A stretch of 64,000 bases of DNA from Mycolicibacterium celeriflavum (GTDB lineage: Bacteria > Actinomycetota > Actinomycetes > Mycobacteriales > Mycobacteriaceae). Where the stretch lies: positions 2,790,001-2,854,000 of the forward strand of contig NZ_AP022591.1 of assembly GCF_010731795.1 (NCBI RefSeq), written 5' to 3'. The position numbers were made by a program, and so were the translations under genes. Shown here piece after piece: positions 44,883 to 53,763 of this stretch; the stretch's first letter is position 1, and each line of letters starts with the position of its first letter. Under the pieces are notes generated by a model, which saw only the letters and a program-made list of their open reading frames with translations, was not told the origin of the DNA and did not search any database.

Positions 44883-45935
44883 CTACGGCTTGGCTTCCAG
44901 CACCAGGTTGAACGGAGTCTCCGTGGCGCGCCGGAAGCGGGTGAACCCGCCGCCGTCGACCACGACCTCACGTAGCCGCGCTTCGCCGGCTTGAGCGCCG
45001 AGGGCGGGACCTTTGCGCGCCAGCGAAACCGGCACGCAGATCTGCGTGGACGCGCCGTACATCACGCGTCCGACGGGGTTCAGGTTGTCGGCCACCCGAT
45101 CGTTGGCGAACGGCTCGACGATCATCGCGGTGCCGTCGTCGCTGATCGCCTCGCGCGCATGCTGCGACACGGAGACCGGATCTGCCATGTCGTGCAGACA
45201 GTCGAAGAACGCGATCAGGTCGAAGTTCCTGTCCTTGTATCCGACCGCGTCGGCAACCTCGAAACGCGCATTTGACGCACCTGCCGCCGCTGCTTTCTGT
45301 GTTGCGACACTTACCGATTCGTCGTGGTAGTCATATCCGACGAACTCCGAATCCGGGTACGTCAACGCCATCAGAATGGTGCTGGCGCCGTGGCCGCACC
45401 CGACATCGGCGACCTTGGCTCCCTTTTTCAGCTTGTCGACGACACCGTCTAGGGCCGGCAACCACGAATCGATGAGGTTTGTGTTGTACCCGGCGCGAAA
45501 GAACCGCTCCGTTCCCTCGAAGAGGCAGGGATGATGCTCACCCCACTCCATGCCTTGGCCTGATTTGAAGTTGTCGAGGGTGTGCTGCAGCGCGTGGAAC
45601 GTCGCCTCGACGATGTTGTAGGCGCCGGGCATGTCCACCGGACCGTTCGGGTCGGTGAGGCAGAGCGCCTGTTCCTCGCTCAGTGACCACCTGTCGGATC
45701 CAGGATCGTATTCGACGTACCCACCGGCACCTTGGTTGCCGAGCCATTCGCGGACGTAGCGCTCGCTTGTGCCGGTGCGTTGTGCGAGTTCGGCCGACGT
45801 CACAGCTTCTCTCGCCAGCTCGCGGTACAACCCAAGCCGATCGCCGACGAGGATCAACGTCGCGCTCATCGCCGCGCCGAGATCACCCACCGCTCTGCCG
45901 AGGAACTCGTTCAACCTGTTTTCGTCGACAGCCAT
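44883..45935 (-). CDS. SAM-dependent methyltransferase with winged-helix N-terminus
   Basis: A 350-residue protein. Residues 10-90 form a winged-helix dimerisation segment (YRELAREAVTSAELAQRTGTSERYVREWLG). The Rossmann domain has motif I VADVGCGHGASTILMA and an acidic residue in FVGYDYHDES, then DAVGYKDRNFDLIAFFDCLHDMADPV. The layout resembles the Rv2258c family of actinobacterial methyltransferases. A small hydrophobic acceptor is likely but unknown. It is convergent with the AAA ATPase and is the first gene of the inserted block relative to the M. tuberculosis order. Confidence 0.85.
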   Translation of the reverse strand: MAVDENRLNEFLGRAVGDLGAAMSATLILVGDRLGLYRELAREAVTSAELAQRTGTSERYVREWLGNQGAGGYVEYDPGSDRWSLSEEQALCLTDPNGPVDMPGAYNIVEATFHALQHTLDNFKSGQGMEWGEHHPCLFEGTERFFRAGYNTNLIDSWLPALDGVVDKLKKGAKVADVGCGHGASTILMALTYPDSEFVGYDYHDESVSVATQKAAAAGASNARFEVADAVGYKDRNFDLIAFFDCLHDMADPVSVSQHAREAISDDGTAMIVEPFANDRVADNLNPVGRVMYGASTQICVPVSLARKGPALGAQAGEARLREVVVDGGGFTRFRRATETPFNLVLEAKP

Positions 45936-46100
45936 GGTCGCCTCTTCCCCTGCACCGCCCAGGTTCCCAGCATGGCACCGGTGCGATCGGCGGGGCAGAT
46001 TTCCGCGAAGTTGTCGTCGAGGGGGCGCTAATCGCGATTCCGGCGTGGAAGCAATCGCTCAGCGCTCGGCAGCGCGCCGAAGCCACGGAAATGCCCAGAC

Positions 46101-46160
46101 ATCTTGACAATGGCTAGTTACCGCGCGATAGTCGAACCGGGAACTTGTCATTGTCAAGAT
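46101..46160 (+). promoter_or_regulatory. Promoter bracketed by a 12-bp inverted repeat
   Basis: TTGACA (46104-46109), 17 bases, GATAGT (46127-46132) form a consensus-like SigA promoter aimed at the DUF1707 gene. ATCTTGACAATG (46101-46112) covers the -35, and its exact inverted copy CATTGTCAAGAT (46149-46160) lies just after the expected transcription start and directly before the GAGGAGG ribosome binding site. Paired sites of this kind suit a repressor binding both sides of the polymerase. Confidence 0.7.
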
Positions 46161-46173
46161 CGAGGAGGTCGTC

Positions 46174-46641
46174 ATGCCCGCCATCGCACCCGCCGTCCGC
46201 GCCGGAGACCCCGACCGGGAGAAGACCGCGGACGTGCTCGGCCAGGCGCTCGCCCAGGGCTACCTCGAGATGCCTGAGTACGAGGCCCGACTGCAGGCCG
46301 CGTTCGCCGCGACCACCCGTTCACAACTGCACGAGCTCACCGCCGATCTACCCGTCGAGCGCCTCAAGCGCAACGACCCCCGGCGGCGGGAAGCCCGCAG
46401 GCGGTTGGCCCGGCGCGGGGTCCAGATCCATCTGGCCGGCTACCTCACGATGGTCGCGATTGTGCTGACCGTGTGGTTGGCGGTCGGACTGACCGCGGGC
46501 GCCTGGTACTTCTGGCCGATCTGGCCGATCCTCGGCGCGGGCATCGGCCTGCTCGGTCACGCGCTGCCCGTCCGGTACGCGCTACCGGCCACGCCCTGCC
46601 AGCGCCGTCACGGCTCGATCAATCCGGCACGAATCGCGTAG
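46174..46641 (+). CDS. DUF1707 membrane protein
   Basis: A 155-residue protein. Residues 8-60 form the DUF1707 domain (VRAGDPDREKTADVLGQALAQGYLEMPEYEARLQAAFAATTRSQLHELTADLP), common at the N-terminus of actinobacterial membrane or regulatory proteins. It is followed by a basic stretch and two membrane segments (LTMVAIVLTVWLAVGL and a Trp/Pro-rich WYFWPIWPILGAGIGLLG). The last 12 codons overlap the convergent response regulator gene. Function unknown. Its promoter carries a striking inverted repeat. Confidence 0.85.
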   Translation: MPAIAPAVRAGDPDREKTADVLGQALAQGYLEMPEYEARLQAAFAATTRSQLHELTADLPVERLKRNDPRRREARRRLARRGVQIHLAGYLTMVAIVLTVWLAVGLTAGAWYFWPIWPILGAGIGLLGHALPVRYALPATPCQRRHGSINPARIA

Positions 46642-47273
46642 CGGGTCAACGCCACCCGATCCTGCAATCCGAGTTTGGCCAGCAGGTTGGTCCGATGCCG
46701 GTCGACGGTCTTGACGCTGATGCCCAACGTGTTCGCGATGTCTCGCGACGAGTAGCCCTCGGCGATCAGCTTGAGTACCTCCTCCTCGCGGGGCGTGAGG
46801 ATGGTCTCGGGCAGCCCGTCGCCCTGCCGGGCGCGGTGCAGATAGTCGCGGATCAGCGCCGTCACCGCGCCCGCGTACAGGAACGGCTCTCCGCGCAGCG
46901 TGGCCCGGCACGCCTCGAGCAGGTCGCGGTCGGCGACGGACTTCAGCACGTAGCCTGACGCACCGGCCTTCAGGGCCTCGAAGAAGTACTGCTCGTTGTC
47001 GTACATCGACAGGATCAGGATCCGGACGTGCGGATGGGCCCGGTTCATCTCCCTGGCCGCCTGCAGGCCCGTCATCCTGGGCATTGCGATGTCGAGGATC
47101 GCCAGATCTACGGGGGTGTTCTCGAGCAACGCCAGCGCCTCGTGCCCGTCGGCCGCCTCGGCGACCACGCGCAGATCGGGCTCGGCGTCGAGGATCATCC
47201 GTAGCCCGCTGCGCACCAGCGCGTGGTCGTCGGCGAGCAGGATGCGCGCCGGCTGCGCGAACATCACCAACAC
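46608..47273 (-). CDS. NarL/LuxR-family response regulator
   Basis: A 221-residue regulator. The receiver domain has ADDHALVRSGLRMIL at the start (acidic pocket), phosphoacceptor Asp in LAILDIAMPRMTG, and the Lys in YVLKSVAD. The C-terminal helix-turn-helix is LTPREEEVLKLIAEGYSSRDIANTLGISVKTVDRHRTNLLAKLG. It follows the histidine kinase gene with a 10-base overlap, so the two are a cognate pair. Either the ATG at 47273 or the one three codons later could be the start. Confidence 0.93.
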   Translation of the reverse strand: MLVMFAQPARILLADDHALVRSGLRMILDAEPDLRVVAEAADGHEALALLENTPVDLAILDIAMPRMTGLQAAREMNRAHPHVRILILSMYDNEQYFFEALKAGASGYVLKSVADRDLLEACRATLRGEPFLYAGAVTALIRDYLHRARQGDGLPETILTPREEEVLKLIAEGYSSRDIANTLGISVKTVDRHRTNLLAKLGLQDRVALTRYAIRAGLIEP

Positions 47274-48235
47274 CGCCGCGACGGGATCGCCAGCCGCACC
47301 TCGGTGCCCTCACCGGCCGGGGACGCGATCGTGAGGTCGGCATCCACCAGCAACGCGCGCTCCCGCATACCGTTGATCCCGGCGCCCTCGCTGACCACGC
47401 CGCCGACGCCGTCGTCGGCGATGCGCATCGTCAACCGGTCGTCGGTGGTGTGCAGATCGAGCCACGCCTTGGTGGCTCCGGCGTGCCTGGCGATGTTGGT
47501 CAGGCTCTCCTGCGCGACGCGGTAGCACACCAGCTCGACATCCGGCTTCAGCCGATCCTGTTGCAGCACAATGTGTTTGACGACGGATAAGCCGGTTGCG
47601 TTGGTGAACTCACTGCACAGCGCGTTGAGCGCACTGTGTAGCCCCAGGTCCTCCAACGCCTCGGGACGCAGCCGGCGCGCGATGCTGCGAACCTCGTCGA
47701 GGCTCGCGCGGACCGCGTCCTGGGTGCCGGCGAGCTCACCGCGGATCTCGGCGGGAGCACGATCCACGGCACGCTTGAGCATGAGCAGCGCCACGGTCAA
47801 GGTCTGCCCGATCTCGTCGTGCAACTCACGCGCGATGCGCCGGCGCTCGTTCTCCTGCGCGGCCAAGGCCGACGCGCTGGCCGTGGTGCGTTCGGTCTCG
47901 AGACGGTCCAGCATGGTGTTGAACGACGCGATGAGGTGGCGCAGGTCGCCGTTGCCGCGGTCGTCGACGCGGTCGCTGCGGCGGGGCGGATCGACTCGCC
48001 GCATCGATGCGGCTAGCCGGTCGAGGGGGGCCAGGCTCGATCGCAACAACAGCGCGTTCGCGGTCAGGATGACGGCGAGCCCGACGACGAGCACGGGAAT
48101 CTCGGTGAGCTTGATGCGGGAAGACACCGTGGCTGGCGAAATCGCCAGGATCAGCGTGCCCAACGTGAAGATCAGGCCGTTGATCAGGAAAACCCGCCGA
48201 AACAGTGCGGTCGCCGGCGTGCGCGCCCGTTTCAT
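47264..48235 (-). CDS. NarX/DesK-type sensor histidine kinase
   Basis: A 323-residue HisKA_3 kinase. Two membrane segments (about 13-35 and 45-65) with hardly any external loop are followed by a HAMP-like region ([15 protein letters not shown]), the phosphoacceptor [19 protein letters not shown], and an HATPase with [19 protein letters not shown] and [10 protein letters not shown]. The minimal sensor suggests it reads a membrane state or an internal signal. The nearby, divergently transcribed CBS-permease-Mrp block suggests envelope, pH or sodium stress as a possible stimulus. Confidence 0.92.
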   Translation of the reverse strand: MKRARTPATALFRRVFLINGLIFTLGTLILAISPATVSSRIKLTEIPVLVVGLAVILTANALLLRSSLAPLDRLAASMRRVDPPRRSDRVDDRGNGDLRHLIASFNTMLDRLETERTTASASALAAQENERRRIARELHDEIGQTLTVALLMLKRAVDRAPAEIRGELAGTQDAVRASLDEVRSIARRLRPEALEDLGLHSALNALCSEFTNATGLSVVKHIVLQQDRLKPDVELVCYRVAQESLTNIARHAGATKAWLDLHTTDDRLTMRIADDGVGGVVSEGAGINGMRERALLVDADLTIASPAGEGTEVRLAIPSRRCW

Positions 48236-48384
48236 GACCTCAGCGTGGCCCGTCGCCTCCGCATTTGTCCATACACTGCACCGCCCCCGCCGAATGGGTG
48301 TCAGCCCCGATGGTGGGCCGGGCGGCGGCCGCCGAAACTGTCCTCACCATGCATATCTCGCCGGAATGGGAGGTCGAGATGCTG

Positions 48385-48407
48385 ACGGGTCGACCCGTTC
48401 CGAACGG
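48385..48407. promoter_or_regulatory. Overlapping palindromes before the CBS gene
   Basis: ACGGGTCGACCCGT (48385-48398) is a perfect palindrome, and CCGTTCCGAACGG (48395-48407), an inverted repeat around one C, overlaps it. They lie 40-62 bases before the CBS-protein start, in the 211-bp gap that also carries the divergent kinase promoter. Possible operator for either gene. Confidence 0.4.
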
Positions 48408-48446
48408 TTCGCGCAGGGTCGACGAACCGATCGGAGAGCGAGGACG

Positions 48447-48950
48447 ATGACACTTACCGCCGACACCCCAGGGACCGGATGGAACGAGGTCATGCAAGCA
48501 CACGAGATCGCCGTGACCCCGCCGACGGTCCGGATGGACGATCCGGTGTCCAAGGCCGTGCAACTGATGGTGGTCAACCGGCTGCCGGGGCTGGTCGTGG
48601 TCGACGACTCGGACCGTCCCGTCGCCGTGCTGCCGGGCACCCAGGTGCTGAGGCTGACCATTCCGGAGTCCTATCGCGACGACCCGGCACTGGTGCGCAC
48701 CGTCGACGAGATTCATGCCGACCTGTTCTGGCACGGGCCCGGCCGGCTCACCGTCGGGGACTGCCTACCCACCCCGGTGGCCAAACCGGTCACGGTCGCG
48801 CCGGACGCCACGTTGCTCGAGATCGCCACCGTGATGGCCACCAAGCGGAGCCCGCTGATCGCCGTCGTCGACACGGACGGCAAGCTCGTCGGCGCGGTGA
48901 CCCTGGAAAGGCTGTTGACGAGCCTGGCCGTGGCCGGCCCCAACGACTGA
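48447..48950 (+). CDS. CBS-domain protein
   Basis: A 167-residue protein with a CBS pair: [46 protein letters not shown] and [50 protein letters not shown] pairs bind adenine nucleotides and often gate transporters. Between them is a 45-residue linker. The permease gene follows 12 bases later, so it is probably a regulatory subunit for that transporter. AGCGAGG serves as ribosome binding site. Confidence 0.9.
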   Translation: MTLTADTPGTGWNEVMQAHEIAVTPPTVRMDDPVSKAVQLMVVNRLPGLVVVDDSDRPVAVLPGTQVLRLTIPESYRDDPALVRTVDEIHADLFWHGPGRLTVGDCLPTPVAKPVTVAPDATLLEIATVMATKRSPLIAVVDTDGKLVGAVTLERLLTSLAVAGPND

Positions 48951-48962
48951 GCCACCGGTTCC

Positions 48963-50249
48963 GTGCTGGCTCCGCTTCTGGCGCTGGCGATTTTCGTTGT
49001 CGCCTTTTGGTTTCTGGCGACCGAGCGCGCTAACAAGGTCACGACGGTTCTGGTCGCCGCGGGGCTGATGACGCTCCTGGGTCTGGCCCCCGGCGAGAAG
49101 GTGTTCTACTCCGAGCACGAGGGCATCGACTGGAACGTCATCTTTCTGCTGCTCGGCATGATGGTGATCGTCGGGGTCGTCAAACAGACCGGTGTCTTCG
49201 ACTTCCTCGCGATCTGGGCCGCAAAACGCGCCAAAGGCAGGCCTTTTCGGCTCATGGCCATGCTGATGATGATCACCGCGGTGGCCTCCCCGGTGCTGGA
49301 CAACGTCACGATCATCATGCTCGTCGCGCCGGTGACGCTGGTCATCTGCGACCGGCTGGAAATCGCGGCCCAGCCGTTCCTCATCGCGGAGGTACTCGCA
49401 TCCAACATCGGGGGTGCGGCCACCCTCATCGGTGATCCACCCAACATCATCATCGGCAGCCGCGCCGGCCTGACCTTCAACGACTTCCTGGTCAACATGG
49501 CGCCCGTGGTGGTGGTGATCTTCGCGTTGTTCGTGGTGTTCACCAAGTGGCTGTTCCGACATGACCTGCGCGCCAACGAGATGCGCGTCGACAAGGTGAT
49601 GGTGCTGCAGGAGCGGCGCGCGATCAGGGACACCCGCCTGCTGGTGCGGTCCATGGCCGTGCTCGCGCTGGTAATCGTCGGGTTCGGCCTTCACTCGGTG
49701 CTGCACGTCGCGCCGTCGATCGTCGCGCTTCTCGGTGCGGGCACGATGCTGCTGGTCACCAACGTCGACGTCGCCGAGGTCCTCCCCGAGGTGGAGTGGC
49801 CGACGCTGGTGTTCTTCATGGGTCTCTTCGTCATGGTCGCCGGCCTGGTGCACACCGGGGTGATCGGCTGGCTCGGCGATGCGGCGGTCAACCTCTTCGG
49901 CGACAACTTCTTCATGGCGGCGACGGGACTGCTGTTCGGGTCCGCGGTGCTCGGCGCGTTCATCGACAACATTCCCTATACGGCGACGATGGCCCCCGTG
50001 GTCGAGGACATGGCGGCCCAGGCTCCCGACGCGGAGACCGGCCGGGCGCTGTGGTGGGCGTTCGCGCTGGGCGCCTGCTTCTCCGGCAACGGCACCGCGA
50101 TCGCTGCGAGCGCGAACGTGGTCGCGATCGGCATCGCCCAGCGCGCGGGTCACCGCATCAGCTTCTGGCGCTTCACCCGCTACGGGATCGTCGTGACGCT
50201 GCTCAGCACTTTGCTGGCGTGGGTCTACGTCTGGCTGCGCTACTTCTGA
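48963..50249 (+). CDS. ArsB/NhaD-type (IT superfamily) ion permease
   Basis: A 428-residue transporter with about eleven membrane segments. The signature SNIGGAATLIGDPPNIIIGS, near residues 142-161, and the repeat-related second half (DNIPYTATMAPVV and GACFSGNGTAIAASANVV) place it in the ArsB/NhaD/SLC13-like group. Substrate could be Na+/H+, arsenite or a carboxylate; the Mrp operon next door favours cation exchange. The start is GTG. There is no arsenic gene nearby. Confidence 0.88.
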   Translation: MLAPLLALAIFVVAFWFLATERANKVTTVLVAAGLMTLLGLAPGEKVFYSEHEGIDWNVIFLLLGMMVIVGVVKQTGVFDFLAIWAAKRAKGRPFRLMAMLMMITAVASPVLDNVTIIMLVAPVTLVICDRLEIAAQPFLIAEVLASNIGGAATLIGDPPNIIIGSRAGLTFNDFLVNMAPVVVVIFALFVVFTKWLFRHDLRANEMRVDKVMVLQERRAIRDTRLLVRSMAVLALVIVGFGLHSVLHVAPSIVALLGAGTMLLVTNVDVAEVLPEVEWPTLVFFMGLFVMVAGLVHTGVIGWLGDAAVNLFGDNFFMAATGLLFGSAVLGAFIDNIPYTATMAPVVEDMAAQAPDAETGRALWWAFALGACFSGNGTAIAASANVVAIGIAQRAGHRISFWRFTRYGIVVTLLSTLLAWVYVWLRYF

Positions 50250-50367
50250 TGAATCTGGCGCCCACGACGCCGGGAGGTACCGCCGATCGGCCCACGTAGA
50301 ATGTCCATCAACCGAAAGCCATTACTCGGCTGACACCCCGACCATCAGTTCTCCGGTTGGCGGCCGC

Positions 50368-53283
50368 GTGCCGTCCAGCCCAACCGATCGGAGTGCCCTG
50401 CTCGCCGTTCTGCTCGCCCACGCGGTCGCCACCGCGCTGGCGCCGCTGCTTGTCCACAGGTGGGGGCGGACGGCGTTCTATCCGCTGGCGCTGGTGCCGC
50501 TCGTCTCGCTGGTCTGGGTGGCGCTGAACTGGCCGGCGGCCGGTCGGTCGAAGACCGTCGACCTGCCATGGGTGCCCGAGCTGTCGATGAACATCACGCT
50601 GCGGTTCGACGCGCTCGCGGCGATCATGAGCGTGCTGGTGCTCGGCATCGGTGCGCTGGTGCTCTTCTACTGCGCCGACTACTTCCAGCACCATGACGGC
50701 CGCCTCGAGAACCGGTTGCCCAGCTTCGCCGCCGAACTGGTCGCCTTCTCCGGCGCGATGTTCGGCCTGGTGATCAGCGACAACATGCTGATGCTGTACG
50801 TGTTCTGGGAGATCACGACGGTGCTGTCGTTCCTGCTGGTCGGCCATTACGCCGAGCGCGTCACCAGCAGGCGGGCGGCGACCCAGGCGCTGCTCGTAAC
50901 GACGTTCGGCGGGCTGGCGATGCTGGTCGGCATCATCGTGCTCGGCAACATCGCGGGCACCTACCTGCTGTCGGAACTGCTCGCCTCGCCGCCGACGGGA
51001 GCGGCGGTGTCGGTCGCCGTGGTGCTCATCCTCGTCGGTGCGTTGTCGAAGTCGGCGATCGTGCCGCTGCACTTCTGGCTGCCGGGCGCGATGGCCGCCC
51101 CCACGCCGGTCAGCGCTTATCTGCACGCGGCGGCCATGGTCAAGGCCGGCGTCTACCTCGTCGCGCGAATGACGCCCGGGTTCGCCGACGTGGCGCCGTG
51201 GCGGCCGATGGTCGTCTCGCTGGGCCTGCTGACCATGCTCTTGGCGGGTTGGCGCGCGGTCCGCGAATACGACCTGAAGCTGATCCTGGCGTTCGGCACG
51301 GTCAGCCAGTTGGGGCTGATCACCGTGATGGTCGGCACGGGCGGCAGCGACATGATGCTCGGCGGGCTGGCCATGCTGGTTGCGCACGCCATGTTCAAGG
51401 CGGCGCTGTTCATGGTCGTCGGCGTCATCGACCACGCCACCGGCACGCGGGACATCCGCAGGCTGGCCTGGCTCGGCGACCGGGCGCGCCCGCTGCTGAT
51501 CATCGCGATCGGCGCGACCGCGAGCATGGCCGCGCTGCCGCCGTTCTTCGGTTTCGTCGCCAAGGAGGCCGACTTCGAGACCGTGCTCTACAGCCCGTAT
51601 CTCGGTAGCGCTTCGCCTTTCGTGCTGGCCGGCATCGTGCTCGGCTCGGTGTTCACCACCATCTACAGCCTGCGCTTCTTGTTCGGTGCGTTCGGCCGCA
51701 AAGGACAGCGGCAGCCGAGCAGGCGCGTCACCGAGATGCACCGCCCGAAGACCGCGTTCATGATCGCGCCGGGCATCCTTTCGGCGGCGGGACTGGCTTT
51801 CGGGGTCTGGCCCCTCGGGATCGGCGACGTTCTGGAGGGCTACACCGACACCGTGCCCGGCGGCGAGGACTACCACCTCGCACTGTGGCACGGGGTGAAC
51901 CTGCCGCTGCTGTTGTCGGTGCTCGTGGTCGCCACCGGCGTCGCCGCCTTCGTCGGCCGCGAGCGGTTGCGCAAACTCCGCACCGTGCGCGAACCGCTGG
52001 GCAACGCCGACCACATCTACGACGGCGTGGTGCGCAAGCTGGACCTGTGGTCGGTGGAACTCACCGCGGTCACCCAGCGCGGTTCGATCCCCGCCACGCA
52101 GACGGCGATCCTGTCGACGCTCGTGCTGGTGCCGACGATCGTGCTGGCGTTCGGCGCCCGTGACCGCCCGAACTTCGCGCTGTGGGGTTCGCCGCTGCAG
52201 GTGGTGATCGGCCTCATCATCCTGGCCGCCGCGCTGGGTGCGCTGGTGATGCGCAACCGGTTGGCCGCGGTGCTGCTGGTCGGCGTGACCGGCTACGGCT
52301 GCGGGGCGATCTTCGCCGTGCACGGCGCACCCGACCTGGCCCTGACGCAGTTTCTGGTCGAGACGCTGACGCTCGTGGTGTTCGTGCTGGTGCTGCGGAC
52401 GTTGCCCGCCGAGGCCGACCGCGTCCACATCAAACGGAATCGCTGGCCGCGGGCCGCGCTGGCGCTCGCGGTCGGTGCGACCGTGACGACGCTGACCGTG
52501 TACGCGATGGCCGCGCGCACCGGCGTCCCGATCGCCTCGCTGATCCCCGATGCGGCGTACTACCGCGGCCACGGCGCCAACGCCGTCAACGTGCTGCTGG
52601 TCGACATCCGCGCCTGGGACACCATGGGCGAGATCATGGTGCTCCTGGTCGCTGCGACCGGCGTCGCGTCAATGGTGTTCCGGCACAGGCGGTTCGGGAC
52701 ACCACCCCGGGTGGCCGACGCGGGACAGCCCGACATCGGACGGCTGCCTGCGATCCTGAACACCAGCCCGGCAGCCGGGGAGATCACCTGGCTGCGGGGC
52801 AGCGAACTGCGCGACCCACGGCACCGGTCGCTGATCCTGGAGGTCGCCACCCGGCTCGTCTTCCCGCTGATCATGGTGTTGTCGGCGTACTTCTTCTTCG
52901 CCGGGCACAACACCCCCGGCGGCGGCTTCGCCGGCGGGTTGACCGCGGGCCTGGCGCTGGTGCTGCGTTATCTGGCGGGCGGGCGTTACGAACTCGGCGA
53001 GACGCTGCCGTTGGATGCGGGCAAGATCCTCGGCGCGGGATTGTGCCTGTCGGCGGGCACCGCGTTCGCCTCACTGCTGGTGGGGGCGCCCGCGTTGTCG
53101 TCGGCGCTGATCGAGGTCGAGGTACCGGTGCTCGGCACCGTCAAGTTCGTCACCGCGTTGTTCTTCGACCTCGGGGTGTACCTGATCGTCGTGGGCCTGG
53201 TGCTCGACGTGTTGCGTAGCCTCGGCGCCCGGATCGACGTGGAGTTGGGCCAGGGACACAAGACGGCGGTGCCGGCCCGATGA
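50368..53283 (+). CDS. mrpA: Mrp Na+/H+ antiporter subunit A fused to subunit B
   Basis: A 971-residue protein. Residues 1-650 are the NuoL-like MrpA antiporter core (MLMLYVFWEITTVLSFLLVG, AMAAPTPVSAYLHAAAMVKAGVYL). A DUF4040-like segment follows (VTGYGCGAIFAVHGAPDLALTQFLVE). The C-terminal 150 residues are MnhB (LSAYFFFAGHNTPGGGFAGGL). Fused AB subunits are known in some Mrp operons. It transports protons against Na+ together with the other subunits. The start GTG has a poor ribosome binding site and may be a few codons off. Overlaps mrpC (ATGA). Confidence 0.93.
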   Translation: MPSSPTDRSALLAVLLAHAVATALAPLLVHRWGRTAFYPLALVPLVSLVWVALNWPAAGRSKTVDLPWVPELSMNITLRFDALAAIMSVLVLGIGALVLFYCADYFQHHDGRLENRLPSFAAELVAFSGAMFGLVISDNMLMLYVFWEITTVLSFLLVGHYAERVTSRRAATQALLVTTFGGLAMLVGIIVLGNIAGTYLLSELLASPPTGAAVSVAVVLILVGALSKSAIVPLHFWLPGAMAAPTPVSAYLHAAAMVKAGVYLVARMTPGFADVAPWRPMVVSLGLLTMLLAGWRAVREYDLKLILAFGTVSQLGLITVMVGTGGSDMMLGGLAMLVAHAMFKAALFMVVGVIDHATGTRDIRRLAWLGDRARPLLIIAIGATASMAALPPFFGFVAKEADFETVLYSPYLGSASPFVLAGIVLGSVFTTIYSLRFLFGAFGRKGQRQPSRRVTEMHRPKTAFMIAPGILSAAGLAFGVWPLGIGDVLEGYTDTVPGGEDYHLALWHGVNLPLLLSVLVVATGVAAFVGRERLRKLRTVREPLGNADHIYDGVVRKLDLWSVELTAVTQRGSIPATQTAILSTLVLVPTIVLAFGARDRPNFALWGSPLQVVIGLIILAAALGALVMRNRLAAVLLVGVTGYGCGAIFAVHGAPDLALTQFLVETLTLVVFVLVLRTLPAEADRVHIKRNRWPRAALALAVGATVTTLTVYAMAARTGVPIASLIPDAAYYRGHGANAVNVLLVDIRAWDTMGEIMVLLVAATGVASMVFRHRRFGTPPRVADAGQPDIGRLPAILNTSPAAGEITWLRGSELRDPRHRSLILEVATRLVFPLIMVLSAYFFFAGHNTPGGGFAGGLTAGLALVLRYLAGGRYELGETLPLDAGKILGAGLCLSAGTAFASLLVGAPALSSALIEVEVPVLGTVKFVTALFFDLGVYLIVVGLVLDVLRSLGARIDVELGQGHKTAVPAR

Positions 53284-53750
53284 CCACCTCGTTCGTGCCA
53301 CTCGTCCTGCTCGGCGGGCTCACCAGCGCCGGTGTCTACCTGCTGCTCGAGCGCAATCTGACCCGAATGTTGTTGGGGCTGCTGCTGATCGGCAATGCGA
53401 TCAACCTGTTGATCCTGATAGTCGGCGGTCCATCCGGTAATCCACCGGTGCGGGGCCGCACCAGTGAGGGCCACACCACCACCGCAGATCCGTTGGCGCA
53501 GGCGATGATCCTGACGGCCATCGTAATCACGATGGGCATCGCGGCGTTCGTGCTGGCGATGGCGTACCGCACCTACAGGTTGACCACCGAGGAGGAAGTG
53601 GGCGACGACCCCGAGGATGCCAAGGTCTCCGAGCTGGCCGCGCTGGACACCGCGGCGGTCGAAGAGGACCGCCCGCGCCCCGACCGTCGGCGCGACACCG
53701 ATGCGCCCGACGAGTTGGACGCGCTGCCCGGATACGAGGGCTCGAAATGA
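53280..53750 (+). CDS. mrpC: Mrp Na+/H+ antiporter subunit C
   Basis: A 156-residue NuoK-like subunit with three membrane segments: LVLLGGLTSAGVYLLLERNL, MLLGLLLIGNAINLLILIVG and AMILTAIVITMGIAAFVLAM. The motif ADPLAQAMILTAIVI is characteristic of MrpC. A hydrophilic, acidic C-terminal tail of about 55 residues (EEEVGDDPEDAKVSELAALD) is longer than the usual MrpC. ATG overlaps the mrpA stop. Confidence 0.93.
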   Translation: MTTSFVPLVLLGGLTSAGVYLLLERNLTRMLLGLLLIGNAINLLILIVGGPSGNPPVRGRTSEGHTTTADPLAQAMILTAIVITMGIAAFVLAMAYRTYRLTTEEEVGDDPEDAKVSELAALDTAAVEEDRPRPDRRRDTDAPDELDALPGYEGSK

Positions 53751-53763
53751 GGGGCGGGCGCGC

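Noticed and set aside
48765..50153. 462-codon antisense frame opposite the ion permease
   Set aside because: His/Asp/Arg-rich shadow of a membrane protein gene; no initiation signal or motif.
50308..52572. 754-codon open frame antisense to mrpA
   Set aside because: Its composition (Arg, His, Gln, Asp rich without domains) is that of a high-GC shadow frame; the mrpA frame has clear membrane segments and family motifs.
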